Source of the DNA: UBA1672 sp033851915
GTDB lineage: Bacteria; Pseudomonadota; Alphaproteobacteria; Micavibrionales; Micavibrionaceae
Reading direction: 5' to 3'
Assembly: GCA_033851915.1 (NCBI GenBank)
Contig: JAWSVM010000003.1
Span: 124,001-188,000 of the forward strand
DNA length: 64,000 nt
In this document: piece after piece, positions 34,422 to 42,525 of the stretch
Layout of the letters: every line of letters starts with the position of its first letter
How positions within the stretch are numbered: the first letter of the stretch is position 1
Notes under the pieces: generated by a model
What the model was told of the DNA's origin: nothing
Database searches by the model: none
Seen by the model: the letters and a program-made list of their open reading frames with translations, nothing else
Made by a program: the position numbers and the translations under genes

Positions 34422-34754
34422 TTAAGCGGCGACTTTAATGCCGTTGCTTTCAAGCAGCGTTTTCAGTTCGCCCGCTTCATACATTTCACGAATAATGTCG
34501 CAACCACCAACAAACTCGCCCTTAACGTAAAGCTGTGGAATTGTCGGCCATTGTGTGAAATCTTTAATGCCTTGGCGCAGTTCGCTGTCTTCTAGAATAT
34601 CGATGTCTTTGAATTGCACACCAAGTTGCGAGAGCACTTGCACCACAAGCGATGAAAACCCACATTGCGGATAAGTTGCGTTGCCTTTCATGAATAAGAC
34701 AACATCATTTTCGGTGATATCTTTGCGAATTCTATCAAATAGGATATTTTCCAT
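34422..34754 (-). CDS. grxD: Monothiol glutaredoxin Grx4
   Basis: A 110-residue CGFS-type glutaredoxin. PQCGFSSLVVQVL holds the single active Cys; FTQWPTIPQLYVKGEFVGGCDIIREMYEAGEL is the glutathione-binding and Fe-S cluster-binding half. It carries [2Fe-2S] clusters, usually together with BolA, encoded 29 bases upstream on the same strand. This pairing is highly conserved. Confidence 0.96.
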   Translation of the reverse strand: MENILFDRIRKDITENDVVLFMKGNATYPQCGFSSLVVQVLSQLGVQFKDIDILEDSELRQGIKDFTQWPTIPQLYVKGEFVGGCDIIREMYEAGELKTLLESNGIKVAA

Positions 34755-34783
34755 TGGTTTTCTTTCTTTTCTATCTTGCTTCT

Positions 34784-35017
34784 TTATTTGGGCACGGAGG
34801 TTTGCAGGGCTAGAGCATGCAAATCGCCGCCCATTTTATCTTTGAGTGCGCCGTAAACCATCTGATGCTGTTGCACCCGTGTTTTTCCTTCAAAACTGGG
34901 TGATTCGACGTATGCAGCGTAATGATCGCCATCTCCGCGCAAATCTTCTATACGCACTGTTGCATCAGGAATACCTTCGAGGATCATTTCCTCGATTGTT
35001 GCTGCGTCCATTGCCAT
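34784..35017 (-). CDS. BolA-family protein
   Basis: A 77-residue BolA-like protein from ATG 35017, which has AAGGAAG upstream; the longer reading from 35077 would overlap the upstream gene. The fold signature includes IEDLRGDGDHYAAYVESPSFEGKTRVQQHQMVYGALKDKMGGDLHALAL, with the conserved HQMVY-type helix and His. BolA proteins form heterodimers with monothiol Grx to handle Fe-S clusters, matching the adjacent grxD. Confidence 0.93.
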   Translation of the reverse strand: MAMDAATIEEMILEGIPDATVRIEDLRGDGDHYAAYVESPSFEGKTRVQQHQMVYGALKDKMGGDLHALALQTSVPK

Positions 35018-35043
35018 ATGCTTAACTTCCTTGTTTATTACGA

Positions 35044-35358
35044 CTAATCGGTTGGGCTTTTGGCCTTTTTCAGACAAATATCTAGTTCGGCTTCCATTAC
35101 ATGATCAGAAATATCCAGATTCTTTTCGTCAAAATCTGCGCGCACTTTGCGGAGAATATCTTGAAAGCCTGGCTCTTCGAGGTTTGCTTCCACCACTTGC
35201 ATGGCATAAGTCTGGGCATTTGCCCCGTCCAAGCCTAACTTCTCAGCAGCCCAAAGGCCGTAAAGTTTTGATAGGCGAGCTTCTATTGCAAAATCCAGTT
35301 TTTCATCATGGGCAAATTTATTTTCGAAAGCATTTTCACGGTTATCGAATGAGGTCAT
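35044..35358 (-). CDS. ATPase inhibitor subunit zeta (DUF1476)
   Basis: A 104-residue protein beginning MTSFDNRENAFENKFAHDEKLDF with KLYGLWAAEKLGL and DISDHVMEAELD; this is the DUF1476 family, known from Paracoccus as the zeta subunit that inhibits the F1-ATPase. The start at 35358 follows AGGAGAT, better than the ORF start at 35382. The family is confined to Alphaproteobacteria, which supports the taxonomic call. It heads the zeta-bolA-grxD group on this strand. Confidence 0.92.
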   Translation of the reverse strand: MTSFDNRENAFENKFAHDEKLDFAIEARLSKLYGLWAAEKLGLDGANAQTYAMQVVEANLEEPGFQDILRKVRADFDEKNLDISDHVMEAELDICLKKAKSPTD

Positions 35359-35494
35359 ATTTTTATCTCCTGAGCTACGCAATTATTGTGCAAAAAAATC
35401 ATTCAAAACGATTTCTATCATTTGAATCTTGTGAAATCCATTGTTATATGAACATATTACAAAAAACTTAGAATAAAAATCCGAGGAGATTTTG

Positions 35495-36346
35495 ATGGTT
35501 AGACGCAAAATGATTTATGATGGCAAGGCAAAAACTATTTTTGAAGGGCCGGAAGCCGGCACGGTGATACAATATTTTAAGGATGATGCAACGGCCTTTA
35601 ATGGCGAAAAACATGAGATAATCGCGGGTAAGGGCGTTTTAAATAACCGTATTTCTGCGCATCTTATGACGAAGTTAGAAGCCATTGGTATCCCCACGCA
35701 TTTTATGCGCTCCATTAATATGCGTGAACAATTGGTGCGCAGCGTTGAAATTATTCCGATCGAACTTGTTGTGCGTAATATCGCGGCGGGGTCTTTGTGT
35801 AAGCGTCTTGGTCTGAAAGAAGGCGAAATTCTACGCAAGCCTCTTATTGAGTTCTATTACAAAAAGGATGAATTGGGCGACCCTTTGATCGGTGAAGACC
35901 ATATCGTAACATTTGGCTGGGCTGATATGTATGAATTGGAAGAGATGGTGTCCATGGCGTGGCGTGTGAATGACTATTTGAATGGTTTATTCTCGGGCAT
36001 TGGTCTGAAGTTGGTTGACTTCAAATTGGAATTCGGCCGTATTTGGGGTGAGCATGGAGAGTTGTATATTATTCTTGCCGATGAAATTTCACCGGATAAT
36101 TGTCGTTTGTGGGATGCTGAAACGGGTGAGAAGATGGATAAGGATCGTTTCCGTCAGGATCTTGGCGATCTTATTGAGGGATATCAGACGATCGCAGAAC
36201 GTCTTGGCCTTATTCCCGAAGGCGGTATTATCAAGGGTGGCAGCGTGAATGAAAAGCTGTTCGAAGATTTGGGACAAATTGAAAATGAGTTGTCGGAACG
36301 CCGTCGCTTAAAATCACTAGGTGGAATTAGACCTAGAAAAGTATAA
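35495..36346 (+). CDS. purC: SAICAR synthase PurC
   Basis: PurC joins aspartate to CAIR in purine synthesis. IYDGKAKTIFEGPEAGTVIQYFKDDATAFNG is the ATP-binding start; SVEIIPIELVVRNIAAGSLCKRLG and LVDFKLEFG...ILADEISPDNCRLWD are signature segments. I set the start at ATG 35495 (283 residues), 5 bases after GAGGAGA; the TTG three bases upstream is not needed. It is longer than the 240-residue short form, with a C-terminal extension after about residue 250. Stand-alone gene. Confidence 0.95.
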   Translation: MVRRKMIYDGKAKTIFEGPEAGTVIQYFKDDATAFNGEKHEIIAGKGVLNNRISAHLMTKLEAIGIPTHFMRSINMREQLVRSVEIIPIELVVRNIAAGSLCKRLGLKEGEILRKPLIEFYYKKDELGDPLIGEDHIVTFGWADMYELEEMVSMAWRVNDYLNGLFSGIGLKLVDFKLEFGRIWGEHGELYIILADEISPDNCRLWDAETGEKMDKDRFRQDLGDLIEGYQTIAERLGLIPEGGIIKGGSVNEKLFEDLGQIENELSERRRLKSLGGIRPRKV

Positions 36347-36367
36347 ATTGCGACGTTCCCGCCAGCA

Positions 36368-37129
36368 TCATGGCGCGAACTGTTCTTGGTAAATACGTTC
36401 TTCCAGATGGTTGTCAGGATCGAACAGTAATGTTGCGAAGACATTTTTCGCCTGACAGACATCAACGCTGGCGATATCGCGAATCTCGGACGAATCAGCA
36501 GAGGCACTTATTGGGCGCTCCAGAGGGCGAATGACTTCAAAACGCACTGAAGATGTGTTCGGGATCAATGCCCCCGGCCAACGGCGCGGTCTGAACGCAC
36601 TGATCGGGGTGAGAGGCAGGACATTGGCCGTTAATGGAACAATAGGTCCATTGGCCGATGAATTATAAGCCGTACTACCCACAGCAGTGGAGAGCATAAT
36701 GCCATCGCACACAAGCAAAGGCATGCGCACTTCGTCATTAACGAAAATCATAAGCTTGGCAGAGCTGTGTGTTTGGCGCAGTAAGGACACCTCATTATAG
36801 GCAAGTTTTGAATATGTTTTACCATTTGTATCTGTGGCTTCCATACGCAGAGGGTGAATCTCATAGCTTTGCGCGGCGGAAATACGTGCAACCAAATCCT
36901 GGTTCTTATATTCATTGAGTAAAAATCCCAATGTTCCGAAATTTAAACCAAAAAGGGGGAGATCTATATCTGTGAATTTATGAAGCGCGCGCAGCATTGC
37001 CCCATCACCGCCCAAAACAACGATAACATCCGCTGCTTCAATGTCATGATGCTCATAACGCTCCGATAATTCTTTAAAGGCCGCTTGTGGGCGCGGGTTC
37101 TTCGATGCGTGGAAATGTATTCTCATCAT
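36368..37129 (-). CDS. nadK: NAD kinase
   Basis: NadK phosphorylates NAD+ to NADP+. The GGDG motif (VVLGGDGAMLRALH), GLNFGTLGFL, YNEVSL and CDGIMLSTAVGSTAYNSSANGPIV are all present in order. The 253-residue length fits the short alphaproteobacterial form. Two tandem ATGs (37129 and 37126) make the start ambiguous by one codon. It is 23 bases downstream of the HTH-OPRT fusion on the same strand and may share its transcript. Confidence 0.95.
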   Translation of the reverse strand: MMRIHFHASKNPRPQAAFKELSERYEHHDIEAADVIVVLGGDGAMLRALHKFTDIDLPLFGLNFGTLGFLLNEYKNQDLVARISAAQSYEIHPLRMEATDTNGKTYSKLAYNEVSLLRQTHSSAKLMIFVNDEVRMPLLVCDGIMLSTAVGSTAYNSSANGPIVPLTANVLPLTPISAFRPRRWPGALIPNTSSVRFEVIRPLERPISASADSSEIRDIASVDVCQAKNVFATLLFDPDNHLEERIYQEQFAP

Positions 37130-37152
37130 TATTCTTTCATATTACAGAGGTA

Positions 37153-38085
37153 TTAAGCTGCATCATATTCATCTTGCCATTTTACGGGGTCCTTAAGGAA
37201 ACTTTCTACTGAATGCAGTGTTTCAGCGTCAAAATAATTATTGGCCTTTGCAACATCCAACACATCCCACCATGTGGTGAGGGCATGCAGCGTGATGCCC
37301 AGATCATTCATATTCTTTTCACTGGCATCGAATATGCCATAATGGAAGACAACAAAGGCGTGCTCAACATTCGCGCCGGCCTCGCGCAGAGCTTTTACAA
37401 AAATCTTTTTACTGCCACCGTCAGTTTGTAAATCTTCAATAAGAATCACGTTGGGTTTTTTGCCATGTTCATTTTTCTCTGGCAAAACGCCTTCAATTTG
37501 CGCCATACGGCCATAACCCTTTGGCTCTTTACGAACGTAAATCATGGGCTTGTTCATGCGGTCTGAAATGAAAGCACTATAGGGAATACCCGCAGTTTCA
37601 CCGCCTGCCAGAATATCCAGATTATCTGCACCAATATCAGAGCACAGCATATGCGCCGCGTGATTCATCAGCTCATTACGTTCTTTAACAAATGAAACAA
37701 GGCGGCGACAATCAATATAAACTGGGCTTTTACGGCCGGATTTCAGTGTGAAAGGCTCTTTCGCGTTAAATAAAACAGATTCGGTTTTAATCAGTGCCTG
37801 CGCAGCATTCTGCGCGATTTGTTTTCTATCTTGCTGTGACAGTTTAGCCTGTGAAGGATTATCAATAAGGGACACAAAATCGGACATTGTTGAATTTGTA
37901 ACCGCCAGAACCTTGGAGAGGCTTTCAGTGGATGGCCATCTCGGCTTACCTTCCGGACTGGTACGTTTGCTTTTATTGAAGGACGTCGCATCAAGCCCTG
38001 CAAGTTTCGCCAGCCCTGATGGGGAGTAGCCATGTGATGAAGCCAAGCGATCTAATCCTTGCCATATTTGTCCGTGCGTAAACAT
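37153..38085 (-). CDS. pyrE: Fusion of repressor-type HTH and orotate phosphoribosyltransferase
   Basis: A single uninterrupted 310-residue frame. Residues 1-75 form an HTH domain of the kind found at the N-terminus of alphaproteobacterial S24/LexA-like repressors (HGQIWQGLDRLA...YSPSGLAKLAGLDATSFNKSKR, RWPSTESLSKVLAVT). From about residue 85 the sequence is orotate phosphoribosyltransferase: LKSGRKSPVYIDCRRLVSF, the PRPP loop IEDLQTDGGSK, and RKEPKGYGRMAQIEG with the catalytic Lys. The enzyme makes OMP from orotate and PRPP. The fused HTH suggests DNA binding responsive to a pyrimidine ligand. ATG 38085 has AAGGGA upstream. No other pyrE is in the window. Confidence 0.9.
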   Translation of the reverse strand: MFTHGQIWQGLDRLASSHGYSPSGLAKLAGLDATSFNKSKRTSPEGKPRWPSTESLSKVLAVTNSTMSDFVSLIDNPSQAKLSQQDRKQIAQNAAQALIKTESVLFNAKEPFTLKSGRKSPVYIDCRRLVSFVKERNELMNHAAHMLCSDIGADNLDILAGGETAGIPYSAFISDRMNKPMIYVRKEPKGYGRMAQIEGVLPEKNEHGKKPNVILIEDLQTDGGSKKIFVKALREAGANVEHAFVVFHYGIFDASEKNMNDLGITLHALTTWWDVLDVAKANNYFDAETLHSVESFLKDPVKWQDEYDAA

Positions 38086-38205
38086 ATGTTCATTCCCTTT
38101 GTTATCTTCGTATTTAGCCTGCGTTTATCTTACGCTGTGATGTTCTAGGATAGTAATCCCATTATTGTAGCGAAACGTAAACAGGAAAATAATCCTATTT
38201 TTCTC

Positions 38206-38262
38206 TTGACTTCGGATTTTCTTTATAGCATAAAAGAGAACATAAAGGGAACAGTTGCGTTC
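38206..38262 (+). promoter_or_regulatory. SOS-type promoter with LexA box upstream of the phage locus
   Basis: TTGACT at 38206-38211 and CATAAA at 38229-38234 (17-base spacer) form a candidate sigma70 promoter reading toward the phage genes. Directly downstream, GAAC at 38238 and GAAC at 38249 are separated by 7 bases: the complement of the alphaproteobacterial LexA box GTTC-N7-GTTC. A further GTTC at 38259-38262 adds an inverted half-site. The box would cover the transcription start, so LexA binding should block it until DNA damage. Confidence 0.6.
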
Positions 38263-38323
38263 TTTTTTCTTACTAAAATAACAATAAATTTCAAGAAAAC
38301 AGCAGAAGGGAATACCGATCATA

Positions 38324-38797
38324 ATGAAAAATGAAGTAAATACAGAGGGTTCTAGTGAAATTAATGGTCAGGTTCAAGGCGCTATTCCTTTTGAAAGTGC
38401 CGAGGAAGCATGGTTTTGGTTCATCACCGCACAGCAAGCCCGTAACGATGGTGCGCGTTTTACGGCAGGTGGTGGATTATTACAACGTCCGTGCGAACCT
38501 GTTGATATTTTGAAGGTGCTGGATGGTTTATATCGCAAGCGTCACCTGAAACGGGATCACTTGCTGGTGCTGCGCCATTACGGCAGACGCAATATGCCGC
38601 CTGAACGTCGCCGCCAGAAAGAAGCACGTGCTTTTTATCTGTGGGAGGAGGCCTTAGAGCGCATGGAACCTGAATTAGAGCGCAAGGGCATTATTACCAA
38701 GCAAAGTTGGGTGACAAAGCATTTGGCGCAAACGCCGCCAAGCTCTTCCGAATTTCAAGTTTCACTTTTTGATCATGAATTGATCGCAGCACAATGA
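38324..38797 (+). CDS. First gene of the phage locus, unknown, very basic
   Basis: This 157-residue protein is not assigned to a family. It has an acidic and aromatic start (FESAEEAWFWFITAQQARNDG) and a strongly basic middle (LYRKRHLKRDHLLVLRHYGRRNMPPERRRQKEARAFYLWEEAL), suggesting nucleic acid binding. It is the first gene after the LexA-box promoter and its stop overlaps the next ORF region (AATGAGG). A small terminase subunit or an early regulator would fit the position, but nothing proves either. Confidence 0.7.
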   Translation: MKNEVNTEGSSEINGQVQGAIPFESAEEAWFWFITAQQARNDGARFTAGGGLLQRPCEPVDILKVLDGLYRKRHLKRDHLLVLRHYGRRNMPPERRRQKEARAFYLWEEALERMEPELERKGIITKQSWVTKHLAQTPPSSSEFQVSLFDHELIAAQ

Positions 38798-38808
38798 GGA
38801 TAATAACG

Positions 38809-39324
38809 ATGACAGATTCAAAAATCACAAAAACAGATAATATTGCAGATCTTATAGAAAGCACGAGACCTAACAGGCAAGCATGGGTGATCTTCACCAA
38901 CCAAACGGAATTGCCGTGGGTGCGTATGCTTAAGAAGGGGTATCGGCATTGCTTTATCCTGATTAATGATGGCGAGCAATGGATCAGCATCGACCCGATG
39001 GCAAATTATATGGACGTCGTGGTTCATCATGTGCCTTGCGCGTTTGATTTACCGGATTGGCTGGCTGCACGTGGCCACAGTGTTATGCCTGCTTATCTGG
39101 ATAATGAGGTGAACCGCGCCGCGCCGTGGATGTTGTTTACCTGTGTGGAGGCGTGCAAGCGTATCTTGGGTATTCAGAAGCGCTTCATTTATACGCCGTG
39201 GCAGTTATTCCAATATTTAGAACAGCAAAACGGGAGCGCCGCAGTGAAGCCTTCTCTGTTGTTCAAAATTCAAAATAGATTCAAGCATTTTTTTCAAAAA
39301 GGAGTTCTCTCATGGGAAGTTTAA
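38809..39324 (+). CDS. Phage-locus protein of unknown function with Cys/His pair
   Basis: This 171-residue protein starts at ATG 38809 behind GAGGA. GYRHCFILINDGEQWISIDPM and FTCVEACKRILGI place conserved-looking His and Cys residues as in papain-like or NlpC-like folds, with the Cys after the His in a circularly permuted order. It also has a basic C-terminus (KIQNRFKHFFQKG). Similar small proteins occur near portals in podovirus-like loci, but I cannot name the family. It overlaps the next gene by 13 bases, so the two are coupled. Confidence 0.65.
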   Translation: MTDSKITKTDNIADLIESTRPNRQAWVIFTNQTELPWVRMLKKGYRHCFILINDGEQWISIDPMANYMDVVVHHVPCAFDLPDWLAARGHSVMPAYLDNEVNRAAPWMLFTCVEACKRILGIQKRFIYTPWQLFQYLEQQNGSAAVKPSLLFKIQNRFKHFFQKGVLSWEV

Positions 39325-39569
39325 GTTCATCACCTAAAGCACCGACACAATCACACGTCGTGTATGTGCCTGCATCTACCGCTGCGACGGCGACCACATC
39401 AACCACCGTAGAAAATAACGCCGCCAGTTTCGCCGCACAAGCATCAAAGAGCAGAACGCAAAGTCTATTGTCCAGAAGCCGCAGCAGATTCGGAACCATT
39501 GCCACAAGCTTTCAAGGGTTTCTCAGTAACAACAACGCCGGCGGTCGTAAGACGTTGTTGGGCGAATAA
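39312..39569 (+). CDS. Small Ser/Thr/Ala-rich phage protein
   Basis: An 85-residue, low-complexity protein (MGSLSSSPKAPTQ... ending NNNAGGRKTLLGE) with AAAGGAG before the ATG. Small proteins with a GRKTLLG-like end often precede the portal gene in podovirus-type modules; their role is not established. It has no membrane segment. It overlaps the previous gene by 13 bases and lies 22 bases before the portal. Confidence 0.65.
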   Translation: MGSLSSSPKAPTQSHVVYVPASTAATATTSTTVENNAASFAAQASKSRTQSLLSRSRSRFGTIATSFQGFLSNNNAGGRKTLLGE

Positions 39570-39591
39570 ATAAGAGAAGAGGAATAGAAAA

Positions 39592-41202
39592 ATGATTACA
39601 GATACAGATAATTTTAAACCTGCATTGATTGAGACGGAAGATGATGTGCTTAAGATGAAAGCATTATTGCAACGCTATGAATCCGCGAAAAATCGCCGCG
39701 ATGAATGGACGGGGTTGTGGCAGGATTGCTATGATTATGCTTTGCCGCAACGTGGTGGGTTCAATGGGCCTCTTGCCGCAGGAAAGGCGCGCACGAACCA
39801 AGTCTATGACGGTACGGCGATGGACGCGGCGGAACAACTCGCGGCAAGCTTGCTGGGAAATCTAACCCCGACATGGTCGCAATGGTTTGGCTTAAAACCG
39901 GGGCCTGATTTATCATCTGCGGAGGCTGATGCGCTTGCCCCTGTGTTGGAGAAGGCAGGAAAAACAATACAGGCACATTTTGATCGCTCGAACTTTTCTG
40001 TCGAAATCCATCAATGTTATTTGGATTTAGTGGTTGGAGGTAGCGCAGCGCTTTCTTTTGAAGAGGCAGAGCCGGGCGGGTTTTCCGCCTTTCAATTTGG
40101 TGCAATTCCCCTGTCACAAGTGGTATTAGAGGAGGGCGTTTCAGGATATCTGGACGGCGCATTCCGCACCATTCCAATGACGCTGGAACAACTGACACAC
40201 CGCTATCCCACCGCAGAAATGCCATCGGATGTGATTAAGGCCGCAATCAAAGATCCGCAATTACGCTTTGACGTGTTGGAGGCCGTGGTGCCCAATGGCT
40301 TGGTGTTTGATTATATGGCCGTCTTATCGGATGAACTGACCATGTATCAAAAAGAGCCGGTCATCTTGAAAACGGGGACGTTTAACCAATCGCCGATTAT
40401 CGGGTTTCGCTGGTTAAAATCTCCGGGAGAAATCTATGGCAGATCACCTATTATGAAGGCTTTGCCCGATATCAAAACTGCGAATAAAGTGGTTGAGCTG
40501 ATCCTTAAAAATGCATCGATTGCCGTGACGGGCATTTGGCAAGCCGATGATGACGGGGTGCTGAACCCTGCGAATATTGAGCTGACCCCTGGCAGTATCA
40601 TCCCCAAAGCCATTGGCTCTAAAGGGTTGCAGCCCTTGGAAATGCCAGGGCGTTTTGATGTGTCGCAGCTGATACTGGATAGTCTGCAAACCCGCATTCG
40701 CCATGCTTTACTGACGGATAAGCTGGCGCCCGTTGCGGGCCCGCGTATGACCGCGACAGAAGTGTTGGAGCGTTCCGCCGAGATGTCGTTAATTTTGGGC
40801 GCGACTTACGGACGCTTGCAAACCGAGCTGTTAACACCGTTGATTAAACGTGCCTTCTCGATCCTGCGCCGTCGCGGGGAAGTGCCTGATATTTCGTTAG
40901 ATGGGCGTTTGGTTGCGGTTGATTATCGCTCCCCCTTGGCGCGATCGCAGGGGCAGAGGAATGTGCAAAACACCTTGAGCTGGCTTAACACTGTTTTAGC
41001 GATGGGGCCGGAGGCGGCGCTGTCTGTTGATTTGCAGGCGGCTGTGCGTTTCCTTGGTGAAGCCTTGGCAGTGCCTAGTGACTTGATCCGTAGCGAAATA
41101 TTACCCGAAATTCCACCAGAAATTGTGTCTGAAATATTACCTGAAATTGCCCCTGAGCTTGAAGGAGTGATAGAGGAGGTGCAGGGCGAAACCGCGCCGT
41201 AA
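39592..41202 (+). CDS. Head-to-tail connecting (portal) protein, podovirus type
   Basis: A 536-residue portal of the T7-like head-tail connector family. The start RYESAKNRRDEWTGLWQDCYDYALPQRGG followed by VYDGTAMDAAEQLAASLLGNLTPTWSQWFGL is characteristic. Later SPIMKALPDIKTANKVVELILKNASIA and GPRMTATEVLERSAEMSLILGATYGRLQTELLTPLI match the clip and stem region. The portal forms the dodecameric ring through which DNA is packaged and ejected. The C-terminus is acidic with repeated PE/EI units (EILPEIPPEIVSEILPEI). Confidence 0.93.
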   Translation: MITDTDNFKPALIETEDDVLKMKALLQRYESAKNRRDEWTGLWQDCYDYALPQRGGFNGPLAAGKARTNQVYDGTAMDAAEQLAASLLGNLTPTWSQWFGLKPGPDLSSAEADALAPVLEKAGKTIQAHFDRSNFSVEIHQCYLDLVVGGSAALSFEEAEPGGFSAFQFGAIPLSQVVLEEGVSGYLDGAFRTIPMTLEQLTHRYPTAEMPSDVIKAAIKDPQLRFDVLEAVVPNGLVFDYMAVLSDELTMYQKEPVILKTGTFNQSPIIGFRWLKSPGEIYGRSPIMKALPDIKTANKVVELILKNASIAVTGIWQADDDGVLNPANIELTPGSIIPKAIGSKGLQPLEMPGRFDVSQLILDSLQTRIRHALLTDKLAPVAGPRMTATEVLERSAEMSLILGATYGRLQTELLTPLIKRAFSILRRRGEVPDISLDGRLVAVDYRSPLARSQGQRNVQNTLSWLNTVLAMGPEAALSVDLQAAVRFLGEALAVPSDLIRSEILPEIPPEIVSEILPEIAPELEGVIEEVQGETAP

Positions 41203-41254
41203 TGAACCCCTTATAACCTTATTTAAAAATTTAAAAACCGAAGGAGACTATAAA

Positions 41255-41920
41255 ATGCATAACGATAAAAACGAGACCCCAAGCGAAGAAAACTTGCTGA
41301 ACGCCGATATACCCGAAAAATTTAAACATCCCGAAACCGGAGAAGTGCAGATTGATTTGCTGATGAAATCTTATAAAGCGTTGGAGCAACGTTTATCCAA
41401 GAACCCAACCGCGCCGAAATCACCCGATGATTATTGCATCGATTGTTCGCACGGTATGTTCGAAGCGGATGCAGAAATTAACAGCCGTTTGCATGAAAAG
41501 GGCTTCACGCAGGAACAAGCGCAAGAGGTCTATAATCTGGCATCTGAAAAAATGGTGCCAATGGTGCATGAGCTTGCCGCGGATTTTAAGGCAGAGCGTG
41601 AAGTTGAAAAACTCGCCAATCATTTCGGCGGGGTAGAGCAGTGGAAAGAAATCTCGCGCCAGCTTTTGGCATTCGGGCGTAAGAACCTGCCTGAAGATGT
41701 GCTTGATAATCTATCCAGCTCTTACGAAGGCGTGGTTGCATTGCACCGTATGATGAGAGGTGAAGAGCCAAGTTTGCAACGTAATGCAAAACAAGGGCAA
41801 CAGGGCGTGAATGATCTGGAGCTTAGCTCTATGATGCGGGACCCGCGTTACTGGAAAGATAAAGATCCGGCTTATGTTGCGAAAGTGACGCAAGGGTTTG
41901 AAAACCTATACGGCAAGTAA
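41255..41920 (+). CDS. Capsid scaffolding protein
   Basis: A 221-residue acidic helical protein between portal and capsid genes. IPEKFKHPETGEVQIDLLMKSYKALEQRLSK resembles the N-terminal motif of podovirus scaffolding and capsid assembly proteins; the C-terminus DPRYWKDKDPAYVAKVTQGFENLYG is also typical. It guides procapsid assembly and leaves before packaging. ATG 41255 follows GAAGGAGA. A hairpin with AAGGCT arms follows the stop. Confidence 0.85.
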   Translation: MHNDKNETPSEENLLNADIPEKFKHPETGEVQIDLLMKSYKALEQRLSKNPTAPKSPDDYCIDCSHGMFEADAEINSRLHEKGFTQEQAQEVYNLASEKMVPMVHELAADFKAEREVEKLANHFGGVEQWKEISRQLLAFGRKNLPEDVLDNLSSSYEGVVALHRMMRGEEPSLQRNAKQGQQGVNDLELSSMMRDPRYWKDKDPAYVAKVTQGFENLYGK

Positions 41921-41942
41921 TGAAGTGAGTAACACAAAAGAG

Positions 41943-41972
41943 AGCCTTCCTCATATATGGGGAAGGCTTTAC
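41943..41972. terminator. Hairpin between scaffold and PilZ genes
   Basis: AGCCTTCC (41943-41950) pairs with GGAAGGCT (41961-41968) around a 10-base loop. It lies between convergent genes. The T-tract on the plus strand is only TTTACCTT, so it is probably a moderate, possibly bidirectional terminator. Confidence 0.6.
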
Positions 41973-41999
41973 CTTATTTATGTTTTCAGAGTAACTGCG

Positions 42000-42383
42000 T
42001 TAGCTTTGTGACTCGGCGAAACGTTGTGATACATAATCATCAACCACTTTTTGAAAGCTGCTTTGTGCATCTTTTGTAAGAGGGAGATATTGTAGCGCAA
42101 TTCTATTCGGAGATTTGCGAATAACCTTTGCCTTATGGTCAATTTCCATCATTTCATCGCGAAGTTTGAATTTCAACGTGAATTTGCAATCTTGCCCAAT
42201 GGCGAAAATCCGTTCATCAGCAGTGATAAGCATTCCGCCTGAACTCCAGTTCTCAACAGGGTGCATTTGACCGTTGATGATGCTTACGCAACGATCATCG
42301 GCTCTACGAGCATCTCTACGCTTTGTTTGCGCGCTGGAGTTTTGCTTTAAAACATCCGAAGATTTTATAACTTTACTAAACAT
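42000..42383 (-). CDS. PilZ-domain (c-di-GMP receptor) protein inside the phage locus
   Basis: A 127-residue PilZ protein on the strand opposite the virion genes. RRDARRADDR provides the RxxxR element and ENWSSGGMLI the (D/N)xSxxG element of c-di-GMP binding; LQYLPL closes the barrel. The Asp of the DxSxxG motif is Asn here, so affinity may be reduced. A candidate minus-strand promoter (TTGCCT-N16-TAATAT) lies in 42410-42460. It sits between the scaffold and capsid genes, where a virion gene is expected, so it is a moron-type insertion. It could change host motility or adhesion. Confidence 0.8.
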   Translation of the reverse strand: MFSKVIKSSDVLKQNSSAQTKRRDARRADDRCVSIINGQMHPVENWSSGGMLITADERIFAIGQDCKFTLKFKLRDEMMEIDHKAKVIRKSPNRIALQYLPLTKDAQSSFQKVVDDYVSQRFAESQS

Positions 42384-42490
42384 GAGCTATTCCCATAACT
42401 ATTTATTCGATTAATCTAATATTAATTTTTGTTTAAATTAAGGCAAAATTAACGATTTGATAAAAAATACGCAGTAAATGCAAAAAACAA

Positions 42491-42519
42491 TTGACAAAAT
42501 AGGAATTAATTCTTAATAT
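42491..42519 (+). promoter_or_regulatory. Near-consensus promoter upstream of the capsid gene
   Basis: TTGACA at 42491-42496 and TAATAT at 42514-42519 are separated by exactly 17 bases, making this one of the strongest sigma70 matches in the window. The first ORF of any size downstream is the capsid gene at 42796, but a strong terminator lies in between. Confidence 0.75.
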
Positions 42520-42525
42520 AAGCAC

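Noticed and set aside
34784..35077. 97-residue reading of the BolA-like gene
   Set aside because: It overlaps the upstream ATPase inhibitor gene by 34 bases and lacks a ribosome binding site; ATG 35017 has AAGGAAG.
35383..35494. Riboswitch (purine type) upstream of purC
   Set aside because: The gap is short and AT-rich and shows no conserved riboswitch core.
38086..38323. Attachment site or tRNA at the left edge of the phage locus
   Set aside because: No tRNA-like sequence and no direct repeat matching the 59593-59630 end could be found by eye.
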